Positions 8,781 through 18,300 of a stretch of 64,000 nucleotides of DNA are shown piece after piece (within the stretch, counting starts at the first letter, position 1; each line of letters opens with the position of its first letter). The notes beneath the pieces were generated by a model. The model saw only the letters and a list, made by a program, of their open reading frames with translations, was not told where the DNA came from and ran no database searches. Position numbers and translations under genes: made by a program. Source of the stretch: Clostridia bacterium (GTDB taxonomy: Bacteria > Bacillota > Clostridia > Oscillospirales > CAG-272). Location: positions 1 through 64,000 of the forward strand of contig JAFUOH010000010.1 of NCBI GenBank assembly GCA_017482055.1, given 5' to 3'.

Positions 8781-8987
8781 TTATTCAATTCCTGTTTCTT
8801 CCAGCCATTCATCAAATGACTTTTTGGATATGCGGATCGTCTTTCCGATACGCACCACTTTGAAGAGCCCCTGTTGGGTAAGCTGATATGCGGAACTCCT
8901 GCTAATGTTCAACATTTGCTGTATATCTGAAACCGAATAAGTCTTGACCTCTTGTTTTTTTGGCGTTTTTGTGGTATAATTGTTCAC
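8781..8987 (-). CDS. Excisionase-type helix-turn-helix protein
   Basis: This 68-residue protein has a single MerR-like/excisionase DNA-binding domain, with motifs YSVSDIQQMLNISRSSAYQL and VVRIGKTIRISKKSFDEWLEE. I chose the GTG at 8987 because GGAGG lies eight bases upstream; longer in-frame readings have no ribosome site and would start in the attachment region. Its position at the element's edge, just inside the TTGCTAAT arm-type repeats and the tRNA fragment, fits a recombination directionality factor. No integrase gene lies between it and the attachment core, so the integrase must be elsewhere, perhaps left of the window. It could instead be a transcriptional regulator. Confidence 0.85.
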   Translation of the reverse strand: MNNYTTKTPKKQEVKTYSVSDIQQMLNISRSSAYQLTQQGLFKVVRIGKTIRISKKSFDEWLEETGIE

Positions 8988-9046
8988 GATAATAACCTCC
9001 GTTAGAGCCTTAATGGAGGAACGCCGCCCCGAGAAGGAAACCCGTC

Positions 9047-9065
9047 TTGCTAATAGTTTGCTAAT
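9047..9065 (+). repeat. Paired TTGCTAAT direct repeats, right end of ICE1
   Basis: Two TTGCTAAT octamers begin 11 bp apart (9047 and 9058), about 140 bp inside the tRNA fragment. Paired short direct repeats at this distance from a core are typical of integrase arm-type binding sites. An identical pair with the same 11-bp spacing occurs at 39657-39675. Confidence 0.65.
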
Positions 9066-9203
9066 AGGACGGTACGAACCACCTATAAAAAGGCGTATTT
9101 TTGCGGTATTTACGGCATTTTGTTCATAAACATAATGACACATGCTCGTATGAAGTGTAACGAAAAGTTATTACTTGAATATCGTACGAAACGGTACGCC
9201 ATA

Positions 9204-9247
9204 CTCCTAAGGGCAAATCACGCGTTCGACTCGCGTTGGGGGTGCCA
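9204..9247 (+). other. 3' half of tRNA-Arg(CCT): probable ICE attachment core
   Basis: The 44 bases read as an anticodon loop CTCCTAA (anticodon CCT), anticodon-stem 3' strand GGGCA, variable loop, a perfect T-arm (ACGCG-TTCGACT-CGCGT), acceptor 3' strand TGGGGGT and GCCA. Bases upstream of the loop do not pair with GGGCA and no acceptor 5' strand is present, so this is a displaced 3' half and not a gene. Many tyrosine integrases cross over in the anticodon loop and leave such an identity block. The intact tRNA would lie at the other end of ICE1, outside the window. Confidence 0.75.
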
Positions 9248-9248
9248 T

Positions 9249-9299
9249 AAATACCGCATAAATACTGACTTTTTCGGTATTGTGCGGTATTTTTGCGTT
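9249..9299 (+). terminator. Terminator following the tRNA-Arg 3' half
   Basis: AAATACCGCA (9249-9258) pairs with TGCGGTATTT (9283-9292), with further inner pairing, and runs into TTTTT. It begins directly after the CCA end, as expected for the native tRNA terminator. Confidence 0.7.
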
Positions 9300-9341
9300 T
9301 CGGAACAACTTCGAGTTTATCTTAAGTAGCGTCCTAAAAGC

Positions 9342-9414
9342 TTGCTAAAAAGAATCGAACCTCACAAGCAGGTTTTGCTAATGAAATTTGGTGTTTGCTA
9401 ATTATAATTAGCAA
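9342..9414 (+). repeat. TTGCTAA repeats and 20-bp palindrome right of the attachment core
   Basis: TTGCTAA occurs at 9342 and TTTGCTAAT at 9374 and 9394. The last is part of the perfect palindrome TTGCTAATTATAATTAGCAA (9395-9414). These sites lie on the outer side of the core relative to ICE1, so the core is flanked by arm-like sites on both sides, as in an attP or a junction between two tandem elements. Confidence 0.6.
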
Positions 9415-9502
9415 CGCTCGAGCATGCTTTGCCGCTTTCAGCAATTCAACAAAATGCTGAAGTGGTTACTGATCATCAGCGTACCTCCGTATTGGGGGAC
9501 GT

Positions 9503-9541
9503 TAATAAAAATGCCCCCGTCGCAAGAGCGGCGAGGGCGTG
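9503..9541 (-). terminator. Rho-independent terminator at the left end of the glycan block
   Basis: On the minus strand GCCCTCGCCGC pairs with GCGACGGGGGC around a TCTT loop and is followed by ATTTTTATT. It lies about 245 bp beyond the last, broken gene of the leftward block and could end its transcript. Confidence 0.75.
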
Positions 9542-9784
9542 AGGAGAGGGGATATATGCAATAGATGCTCGATTGATTATTCAAACACCTGTGCACGCAA
9601 TTGATTTTTGGCACTCCAAATATTATCTTCCATCAAATTGGTAATTATCACATCAATTATACCAATAGCTACCAAATCGGACTGCATACATAAAACGCTT
9701 GTATTTCTATTAATCGTTTGAAGTGTATAGATATGAAATGTATAACTACAAATGGTATCAAACTGTCGGTATACCGGATCGTTA
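9542..9784 (-). other. Gap with a degenerate open frame
   Basis: No convincing gene is visible. On the minus strand a frame stays open from about 9775 to a TAA near 9580, ending in the residues KNQLRAQVFE. It has no start codon with a ribosome site. It may be a decayed gene end continuing from the pseudogene at 9785-10321. I do not recognise it. Confidence 0.3.
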
Positions 9785-10321
9785 CTATTCTGTTACCAGC
9801 ATCCAAACAGCAATTTTGCTTTCTTCAGACCAAAGTTTTCCGGCAGAGGCGTAATCTGTGACTGTAATGAAATCTCCGTTTGACAGAGGTACATTTACTG
9901 CTACCATAGTGGAATACGCTTGGCAATCCGTAACATTTACTCGAACATCACCACAAGCTGTTATATTTACACTGATCAAGGTAAACCTTGGAAAGATCGG
10001 TTTCATCTTCGACCGCAGTGTTTGCACCGAAGCGAATGGAATCCAGAAATCATTAACGGAATAACCGAGCATAACTGTATCAAGATCAATTACGCATACA
10101 GGTACACCTTTTTTCTCATCGAACAGTATATTGTTAAGCTTTGTATCATTGTGAGTAACACGAAGAGGAAATTCCCCAGCTTTGTGTGCCTCTTCAAGGG
10201 TATTGCAAAATTGTTTCCGTGCCTTTACAAACTCTAATTCAGGCATAACATCACGAAGCCTGTAATGCGAGTGGAAAGTAACGGTAGCGTGGCAAAAAGT
10301 GAACATGCTTATATGCTGCAA
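9785..10321 (-). pseudogene. Broken N-acetylhexosamine kinase (NahK-like) fused to an unknown fragment
   Basis: The first 90 codons are a piece of an APH-fold sugar kinase like N-acetylhexosamine 1-kinase: PELEFVKARKQF, the catalytic RVTHNDTKLNNILF (HND at 57-59) and VIDLDTVMLG. About 180 N-terminal residues are missing. After residue 91 a one-base deletion shifts the frame: the next frame reads SIRFGANTAVEDETDLSKV, which is how the family continues, for about 30 codons. The remaining in-frame residues (about 115-178) belong to something else that I do not recognise. Kinases of this type phosphorylate GalNAc or GlcNAc, which fits the GH109-like gene just upstream. No function is expected now. 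Confidence 0.75.
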
Positions 10322-10431
10322 TATACGCTATTATGTACCTTACACAGGGAAACTTAATTTGCAGACCTCGCTGAAGCAGTAATAGTTGCGACCGATACAC
10401 TTTTTAAATACCGATTTTATCCTATTAGCTT

Positions 10432-11661
10432 TTAGAACAGATCTTCGCAAACCTCATCCAGACAATAACGCGAACGTACATATGGCTTTCTGTTTGTCCA
10501 TTTGCCATTGGTAAAGTCAGGAATAGCCACAGGCATTGAACCGCAGGCTATTGAAGCCTCCGAAAGCGCAGTTATACTCATCCACGCGGCAGTGTCGTAT
10601 ACGTCGATGGGCGGATCGGTCTCGTTCTTTACAGACTCAAAAAAAGCTCTGAAGACATGATAGTCCATACCGTCATGTCCGCCGATTGGCTCGTAATTTT
10701 TCCACAATGGATGCAAGTGCTCGTCACAAAACTCCTCGATAGGGATAAATTTGTGGCTGAATGTTTGCCCCTCTGCCATACCGTCGATGAGTATGCCGCG
10801 TTTTTCCTCGTAAGCACCACGTGTTCCTCTAACAACATTTCCGCGAGAGTATGCGCGCGGAAGTGTTGTATCGTGAGTAAGCACAATAGTTTCTCCGTGA
10901 GCGCATTTAATACAAGTAGTAACTATATCGCCTTGGGTAAAAATATGATCAGCATTGTCGTAATTCTCACCTTTATTACGAATTATCCAATCATGAACAC
11001 CCGCCGCTTTGGAGGACATTGACGTAAGCATCGTCATTCGGTTGCCGCGATTAATATTCAAGTATTTTGCTAAAGGACCAAGCTCATGCGTGGGATAAAG
11101 CTCTCCGTTTCTGTTTTTATAATTCCGAAGTCTGTAGTGTCGCTTTTCATTTCCCCGGGCAACCTCGTCTCGAAGGTCGTGATGATATCCTCCGGCACAG
11201 TGAACTAATTCGCCAAACAGTCCTTTTTTGACCATATTGAATATGGTAAGCTCGTTTTTACCGTAACAGCAATTTTCAAGCATCATGCAGGGAACGCCGG
11301 TACGTTCAGATGTACGTACAAGCTCCCAACACTGTTCAATAGAGTATGCACCGCCAACCTCGGTGGCAACACGCTTTCCTGCCAGCATAGAATCAATGCA
11401 AATGTCAACGTGTGCCTCCCACGCAGATGGTGTGATCACTGCATCTACATCATTTCTTTCCAGTATTCGACGGTATTCGGTCGTAGCAAAAGGAGAATAA
11501 CCGCGTTTTTCCTCCACCAAAGCACGTCCCCATTCGGTTCTGTCTTCGTACAGGTCACAAACTCCAACAACATCCACGTCCGGCATATAATCGAGAACCA
11601 TTTTTAAGAGTCCCTGTCCTCGTCCGCCAAGACCTATCCAACCAATTCTTACTTTATTCAA
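10432..11661 (-). CDS. Gfo/Idh/MocA-fold GH109-like glycosidase
   Basis: This 409-residue protein has an N-terminal Rossmann domain (IGWIGLGGRGQGLL, residues 7-20; VCDLYEDR) and a C-terminal Gfo/Idh/MocA domain. It carries features of family GH109, the NAD-dependent alpha-N-acetylgalactosaminidases: MMLENCCYGK, YPTHELGPLAKYLNINRGNRM and GGHDGMDYHVFRAFFE. GH109 enzymes remove terminal alpha-GalNAc by an oxidation-elimination mechanism with a tightly bound NAD. No signal peptide is present, so it would act in the cytoplasm. It lies 57 bp downstream of a metallophosphoesterase gene and 110 bp upstream of the broken sugar kinase. A plain oxidoreductase on an inositol or amino sugar cannot be excluded. 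Confidence 0.85.
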   Translation of the reverse strand: MNKVRIGWIGLGGRGQGLLKMVLDYMPDVDVVGVCDLYEDRTEWGRALVEEKRGYSPFATTEYRRILERNDVDAVITPSAWEAHVDICIDSMLAGKRVATEVGGAYSIEQCWELVRTSERTGVPCMMLENCCYGKNELTIFNMVKKGLFGELVHCAGGYHHDLRDEVARGNEKRHYRLRNYKNRNGELYPTHELGPLAKYLNINRGNRMTMLTSMSSKAAGVHDWIIRNKGENYDNADHIFTQGDIVTTCIKCAHGETIVLTHDTTLPRAYSRGNVVRGTRGAYEEKRGILIDGMAEGQTFSHKFIPIEEFCDEHLHPLWKNYEPIGGHDGMDYHVFRAFFESVKNETDPPIDVYDTAAWMSITALSEASIACGSMPVAIPDFTNGKWTNRKPYVRSRYCLDEVCEDLF

Positions 11662-11718
11662 TGTTATATTATTCCTCCTAAATAACGTTTGTCGTATCTG
11701 TCTTTTCTTTCGCTGTTG

Positions 11719-12657
11719 TCAGCATATGTAAAAATCCCCATTATCCACGGTTCTGTATTCATCAAAAACCGGCGTGTATGTCTGAACTCTGACTTTTTTC
11801 TCGTCCGGCATAACCGTGAGAAGTCGCATCCACCCGTTGCCATAGTATGGAAGATCCCATTCATAGTCGCTTATAAGCGATGCCACCTTTCGGCTACCCG
11901 TATCAAGAAGCATATAACGGTCACTCACGTAGTGTCCGCACAAAACAAAGTGGATGTTATCGTTCGGAATAACAAGCTTGTTCCATATGTCGATGCCGGC
12001 ATTGTCTCCTTCGCCAACCATGTTGGATTGATAGGTCGATAATCTTGACTCGCGGCGTGTGATTCCCTGTTCTTCTTCGTGGGTAATAAACATATGCGTG
12101 GTCAGGAACGTGGGATATTCGGCGTGTTCTTTGATGATCGATGATGCCCATTCCATTGTTTCATCTGAGGGACCGTATTCCAGATGAAGAGCGAGAAAAT
12201 TTCGTCCAAGCGCCGAAAAGGTCTGCGCATTGCTGTGACCGAAGCTGCGGTCTGACAGCCACCACTTTTCCCCGCGGAGAACGTCCAAGTATTTTTCTTG
12301 GAGCGCTATAACGTCTGTATGTTCGTAAGACTCTGTGCAGGCGTCTTTATTTCTGCCTTTTAATACTTCTTCGGCTCTGTTTCCGAAAAGCATATCATGA
12401 TTTCCTCCGCAGAAGCCGTAAGGAACAATACCGTTAAGCTCGGACATACACTCAAAAAACGCCTTTCTCTCTGAAATACTGTTTCTGTGCTGTACTATAT
12501 CTCCCATCGAGGTCACAAAGCAGATATTATATTTTTCTCTGTTATCCCGTATCCACTTTATCTGCTTTTCAAAGCAATGCAGTCGTTCCTCACGGAAGCC
12601 GTCCTCAACATAGCGCTGAGAATCGGGCAGTACAACGATCATAAAAGATTTGTTCAT
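11719..12657 (-). CDS. Calcineurin-like metallophosphoesterase
   Basis: This 312-residue protein has the two-metal phosphoesterase motifs LPDSQ (10-14), SMGDIVQH, GGNHDM and LCGHY, in order. No signal peptide is seen, so it is probably cytoplasmic. It hydrolyses some phosphomonoester or phosphodiester; the substrate cannot be read from sequence. It is one of three metallophosphoesterases in this block (also 22519-23817 and 28569-29588), which points to a phosphorylated or phosphodiester-linked carbohydrate as the block's substrate. AAAGGAGCATTCAT precedes the start. It is followed by the GH109-like gene. Confidence 0.88.
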   Translation of the reverse strand: MNKSFMIVVLPDSQRYVEDGFREERLHCFEKQIKWIRDNREKYNICFVTSMGDIVQHRNSISERKAFFECMSELNGIVPYGFCGGNHDMLFGNRAEEVLKGRNKDACTESYEHTDVIALQEKYLDVLRGEKWWLSDRSFGHSNAQTFSALGRNFLALHLEYGPSDETMEWASSIIKEHAEYPTFLTTHMFITHEEEQGITRRESRLSTYQSNMVGEGDNAGIDIWNKLVIPNDNIHFVLCGHYVSDRYMLLDTGSRKVASLISDYEWDLPYYGNGWMRLLTVMPDEKKVRVQTYTPVFDEYRTVDNGDFYIC

Positions 12658-12704
12658 ATGAATGCTCCTTTTTAATAAAACACATGCTTTAACTGCAAAA
12701 TGTT

Positions 12705-12736
12705 AAGGGGCAAAGCAGTTGTGCCGCCTGCCCCTT
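12705..12736 (-). terminator. Possible weak terminator after the secreted module protein
   Basis: On the minus strand AAGGGGCA and TGCCCCTT enclose a smaller GGCA/TGC pairing and are followed by TAACATTTTG. The T-run is poor, so termination may be partial and the operon may read through to the phosphoesterase gene. Confidence 0.4.
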
Positions 12737-12813
12737 CCTATACACAAATGTGTGTTTTTGACAACACTTATGTGTTATCTTGCCGACGCTACCGTTACCT
12801 GTGCGTCAATGTC

Positions 12814-15270
12814 TTAGTCAGCTGTATCATCAATGGGTACTTCACTGACTACCGTGACAGTTTCGTCCTTTACCTTGAGATTTATAATCTTTTCGCCTGT
12901 CTTAAAGCTTCGCCAATTAAACTCATCGGAAGCATCGCCATTTGAGAAATCGCCGCCTGCCAACAGTTCGCCGCCAAGCTTAAAGTCATCGAAATCCATG
13001 GGAAGCAGACCACTTGCGTTATATTTATTGTTGTTGCTGTCATAGTCACCCGATACAATTATGTTCACAAACGACGTATTTCCCTCCGGAACATAAGCAA
13101 GGGTAACAAGATACCAGCCTTCACTGTCTGCAGAGCTTATCTCACAGCCATCCTTCTTGGGAAGTCCATCGGCGGTCGTACCGTCAAGTGCGCCCTGGTA
13201 GCACAGCTTCATTTCTTTTGTACTCGTGCTTGTACCTGCCCATATACGAATGGAACGACGCTGCTCATCCTCGTAAGAACGAACCTTGAACGAAATTTCA
13301 TAGGTCTCGCCCTTCTCGAACGCTTTGTTTATCGTAAACAGCGTTCCGGAGTCAGGAGTCTTGTACTCATCGGTTGCAAGATAGCTGTTCTCTATCTCTA
13401 TCTCTACCTTTACAGTTTCTTCTGTTGAGTCTTCTGCTATGTGCTTCTTTTTGAGCAACACCATCAGAATTCCTGTATTAAGCGTTCCCTTCTCGATATT
13501 ATCCGAGAATAAATTTTCACCGTAGAGCACTGCATCGCGCATGTCAAACGCACGGCTGTTGCGAGTATCTTGTGATTCTCCGCTGCCAATGAGGAAGGAA
13601 AGATTATTTACAGCGCCGCCTTCGGGAACTGTAAACTTATAGGTTATATCGACCCACTCGTCATTCCATTCATTGCCTATCTTAAATTCATCTCCCGTTT
13701 CCTGCACCGCGCTAACCGCATATTCTTCAGTCATACAAGTGCCGCCGCGGTACAGATCGAGACCGATATAACGGTAATTGTTACTCTTGGCAAGATCAGG
13801 GTCATACTTAGTGCTTCCTTCGGCGAAGCCTTCGGTATAGTCAAATCCGTCAAGGCGTGCTTTAAATGTCAGCACATAATCGCCGGGGTTAAGAACATCT
13901 CTGTATATATACTCCGCGCCTCCCGAAATACTTTCGGGAACGACCTTCGTATAAGGAATCTCGCTGACGATACTATATACACCGTCTCTGTAAAAATCGC
14001 CCCATTTAAATTCATCGGTAGTTTGACCCAAGGAAAAATCGCCGCCGTCAACAAGCTTTCCGTTAATTTTAACATCATCAAAGTCAAGCGGAGACACGCC
14101 GTTGCCCAGAGTAGGATCTAACCCATTATTTCCACCGCCTGTGCCGCCGAGAATTGCAATTTTGATATATGAAACATTTTTGCTCGGCGTATGCTTAATT
14201 GTTACGGTATGCCAACCGTTCACATCCTGTTCGCCTATACTTACTGTTTCACCGTCAGCGACGGTTTTTAATTCACCATTATAAAGGGGCTTGGTATCAT
14301 TTAATAAAGCTTTGTCATCATCTATTTCTTTCTTTTTATCCGGTGAGCCAGCATAAAAACGGATAAGTTGGGGCGAGTCCTCCGAATGACTTCTGATTCT
14401 AAATGATAATACATACTCGGTATTCTCTGCAAAATCACCGTTCAGTCTAAATCTCATACCGTAGGAAGCAGATGTAAAATTATAAGCCGTCAGATACTTT
14501 TCAACCGTACCGTCGGTCGCTTCTTCGGAATTGCTTGAACCCCAAGTCAGCTCGTTTTTTACTTCGATATTTATGAGCTTATTTATGGGCTCAACTTGGG
14601 TTTTAAACGATTTCCACGCAAACTCATCGGTAGTAACTCCCATCGAGAAATCACCGCCGTCCAAAAGCTCTCCGTCAAGCTTAAAGTCATCAAAATCCAT
14701 GGGAAGCAGACCGCTTGCGTTGTACTTTTCGTTGTTCGAATCATAGTCACCCGAAACAACAAGGTAGTGTGTGTCTTTCTCTTTTTCGGGCGTGTAGGTA
14801 AGGGTAACACTATACCAGCCTTCACTGTCCGCAGAGCTTAACTCGCATCCGTCCTTCTTTGGAAGTCCATCGGCGGTTGTACCGTCAAGTGCGCCTTGGT
14901 AGCACAGCTTCATATTTTTTGTACTCGTGGTTGTACCAACCCATATGCGAATACTGCGGCGCTGTTCATCCTCATAGGAGCGCACCTTAAAGGAAATTTC
15001 GTATGCAACGCCCTTTTTTAAAGTCTTATTGATGGTAAAAAGCGTTCCCGAGTCTGCAGTCTTGTAATCATCGGTAGCAAGATATGCATTCAAGGCACAT
15101 GCCGATACTTCTGCATCGTTTCCGCTCCATGCAGAATCGGCGATCTCCATGCTGTCCCACGCTTTCCACTCGTCAGTCACGCTTTCGTCGGATGCCTGCG
15201 CCATGACAGGCAGGCTTGAAAATACCAGCATCACCGCAGTAAATAAAGATAATAATCTAACCTTTTTCAT
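12814..15270 (-). CDS. Secreted protein with four beta-sandwich (CBM-like) modules
   Basis: This 818-residue protein has a signal peptide (MKKVRLLSLFTAVMLVF, probable cleavage near residues 25-27) and no recognisable catalytic domain. It is built of four modules: about 61-224, 257-434, 441-590 and 626-797. Modules 1 and 4 are close copies of each other and of the N-terminal module of the next protein upstream. They share DSGTLFTINK, YEISFKVRSYEDEQRRSIRIW, CYQGALDGTTADGLPKKDGC and PMDFDDFKL. Modules 2 and 3 are diverged versions with LDFDDVKINGKLVDGGDF. The fold and the position in a glycan block suggest carbohydrate binding (inference). There is no SLH or sortase signal, so it is probably released. 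Confidence 0.75.
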   Translation of the reverse strand: MKKVRLLSLFTAVMLVFSSLPVMAQASDESVTDEWKAWDSMEIADSAWSGNDAEVSACALNAYLATDDYKTADSGTLFTINKTLKKGVAYEISFKVRSYEDEQRRSIRIWVGTTTSTKNMKLCYQGALDGTTADGLPKKDGCELSSADSEGWYSVTLTYTPEKEKDTHYLVVSGDYDSNNEKYNASGLLPMDFDDFKLDGELLDGGDFSMGVTTDEFAWKSFKTQVEPINKLINIEVKNELTWGSSNSEEATDGTVEKYLTAYNFTSASYGMRFRLNGDFAENTEYVLSFRIRSHSEDSPQLIRFYAGSPDKKKEIDDDKALLNDTKPLYNGELKTVADGETVSIGEQDVNGWHTVTIKHTPSKNVSYIKIAILGGTGGGNNGLDPTLGNGVSPLDFDDVKINGKLVDGGDFSLGQTTDEFKWGDFYRDGVYSIVSEIPYTKVVPESISGGAEYIYRDVLNPGDYVLTFKARLDGFDYTEGFAEGSTKYDPDLAKSNNYRYIGLDLYRGGTCMTEEYAVSAVQETGDEFKIGNEWNDEWVDITYKFTVPEGGAVNNLSFLIGSGESQDTRNSRAFDMRDAVLYGENLFSDNIEKGTLNTGILMVLLKKKHIAEDSTEETVKVEIEIENSYLATDEYKTPDSGTLFTINKAFEKGETYEISFKVRSYEDEQRRSIRIWAGTSTSTKEMKLCYQGALDGTTADGLPKKDGCEISSADSEGWYLVTLAYVPEGNTSFVNIIVSGDYDSNNNKYNASGLLPMDFDDFKLGGELLAGGDFSNGDASDEFNWRSFKTGEKIINLKVKDETVTVVSEVPIDDTAD

Positions 15271-15326
15271 GACATTCTCCTAAATTATATAAATTTTAAT
15301 CTTTAACAAGGATTTTCATTGTCAAA

Positions 15327-18300
15327 TCACTTTGATGGGAAAATGATCAGCTCCGCTCCTGTGACGGTTACGGTCTCGGAAGCGATGATCTCGACCACCG
15401 CATGCATATCATCATATGCCAACCTCGGGACGGTGTACAGCTGTTTAACGCTTCCGTCAGCCGCAGTCTCCGTACCCTTATATTCCGCCTTAACAGAGTT
15501 GATATATATAGCGTGGTTCTCGGAAGCACCGCTGCTAATGCTTATACCTACCACCGCCTCCGAGTCAGCCGCAACATTGCCCATCATCATGCGAATATAT
15601 CCCATGCCGTTCGCTTTCAGCGTTATGGAAGTGTCGGAACGAACTGCACGCTCTTCCATCACAAGTCTGTCAAGCTCTCCGAGAATTGAAGCGCTTGCAC
15701 CGTATTCACGTACAACGGTGTCGCAGTCGGCACATATTCCGTCCGCGCCGCCCGAAAGCAGTACTGCCGCCTCGCCGGCTAAAAAGGCTGCATCTGTTTG
15801 GCTAAGCTCGGGAATCACCGATACCGTGCTGTTATTGACAAGGGAACTGAAAATACTCATGTAGATAACGCCGTCCTTAACACTATTAACAGTGGGAGTG
15901 ATGATATCCACTATTCCGGCAGCTACCAACTCGGAAATATCAAATCCAAGGTAGTAATTCGATGTAATGTCGGCCCCACACCGAACAGACAGCGCGATCT
16001 TATGTCCAAGCTTGTCTTCATATTCGGTTAACAGAGCATGCACCGCCCTAATTTTAGCTAAATATTCGTCAAGAGAGTCGGGGGCACGCATAGCCATTTC
16101 TTTAGCATTTCCGCTCATTAGATCAATTTCAAAACCGTCAACATCGTACTTTTCAAGCACCTTGGCAGCTTCTGTGTCACAGCCATCAACGCTTACTGAA
16201 ACAAATACCTGCATACCGTTTTGACGAATAGAGGAAATAAGTCCGGCAGCATCGCTGTTTCCAAGCTTCAATATAACTCCTGTTGCGCCGCAGGAGGAAA
16301 TACTGTCAAATGTCACATTACCGGCATCAGCACGAAGAAATACACCTGAAGCCTTGACCTCATCTGAGGTATCAGTAATGTTTGCGGCAGCGTAAACCGA
16401 CAGCTTAGCCCCATTTGTGATGCTGTCATACAAGCGCCATACTGTCAGTATGGACTGTTCCCTTGTATAGGCACCCAGAGCATCGAAATTGTTGTTGCCA
16501 ACTCCGCCCATAACAGCGCGCCCTGAACGGCTGACTATTGAAGCGATATTTGTTATTGACGACTTCGCCCAATCACCGGCATTGTCAATGTCAGCAAAAT
16601 CAACAGAAGCACCTCCGGCTATTGAAAGCACATTTGCGGCAGCTGAAAGCATTTTTGCAGCTTCCTGACGCGTGATACCGGCTGTGGGATCGAATATTCC
16701 GTCGCCTCTGCCGTTTACTATACCGATAAGATTTGCGGCTATAACATCAGAGCTGTTTGTATCATCAAAGCTGTCAGCATAGTTGATTTTGTACTTCGCC
16801 AAAAGCTCTTTTGAGTTTCCGACTCCTGCCGCCTTGTTGATAAGCGTCATTACAAGAGTACAAAATTCTTCTCGTGTTATTTTTTCGGTAAGGTTGTATT
16901 GCAATTCGCCCGGCACAAGCCCTGCATCTATCGCCGAATTAACCTCATCCTTTGCCCATTCGGAGGGCGTGTATTTGGTTGCACTTACCATTTCGGGCGC
17001 TTTAATGAGGACCTCTGCATATTTAATTACCAGATAGTCTCCCGCAGTAATATCCGCCACAAGGAAAGGACCATCAAGTGCGGATGCGGGCACTTCGAAG
17101 CAAAGAAGCGTATCGGCAGTAACACCGTTCTGTGGCTTTTCAGTGCCGACAAATTTTGCCGTATGAGAATTGATGACTACCGTTGGAAGCTTGTCGGCGG
17201 CAGCGTTAAGCTCACTCTCTGCAGAAAATTTAAACAGTACGGTCGATCCATCGGCAACATCTCCGACATGTACGCTGATGCGTCCGCCGGCGCCTTTAAT
17301 AAGAGTCAGAGGAAGCTGTGCCTTGACCGTCTCCCATATCGGCACAACGTCGTTATAGGTAACGATCACCTTGCGGTCTACTTCCATAAGCCTGTCGTAT
17401 GAGCCTATGGTGTTTATAAGACTCCAATATCCTTTTGCCGAAAGTACGGAAAGCCGTGAGTCGGTTGTAATTACCCTGTCGGCATCGGTTATAATGGTTT
17501 TTGCGGTAAGGAAGCAGTTGTAGAGATATACCTTATCCGCTCCCTGCGAAAGCATTGCTGCCGCAGCTCCGGCATAGGTCTCATTGGTGCGATTTCCGCT
17601 ATCTGATGTGGGAGAAGCCTTTATTTCGGCTTCGATACACGGAGCAACTGCAACACCATAAGGCTTCATCACAGAGCACCAAGTCTCAACCGGAATCCCG
17701 TTATCTGTCGTAGTATGACGTCCCGTGGGGGTGATCATGTCGATAAGACCCTCTCTTGCCCATGTCACAACATCAAGTCCGAAATCGTAGTTGGTCTCAA
17801 TGTCCGAAGCAACGCGAACGCCTATCTTTATCTCATGACCGTATTTTTCCTCATAAGTATCGGCAAGTGACCGTACGTCGCGCATGAACGAGTTTAGTAT
17901 TTCGATACCGTTCTGTTCCTTGCCTATCTGCCAAAGCCACATTTCGCGCTGGAAATCAAGCTCTATACCGTAGGGATCGTATTTCCCGAGTGCTTCGTTT
18001 ATGAGCGCCAGATAATGCTCACGTACGGCTTCAAGCTCGTAGTTCTGACAGTAGTCGAAGTACTGAGGTGTGCTATGGTGAAGCACTCTGCGGTTTTGAG
18101 GATTTTCGTGGAAATAGTCCGAAAGAAGAACGTCAACCCCATACTTCAAATGATGGGCATCGTTCATTCTGAAGGAAATCCATGGGTTTATGCCAATTTC
18201 ACGGAATGTATTGATCCAGATGTCGATATAGTCAGCCTTCAGAACCTCATACAAGTAATGCGCAGCTTTAGTGAGTGCTTCATTCTTGTAGTCAACGGCG

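Noticed and set aside
9181-9250. A complete tRNA gene
   Set aside because: Only the 3' half from the anticodon loop can be drawn; the bases upstream pair with neither the anticodon stem nor the acceptor stem.
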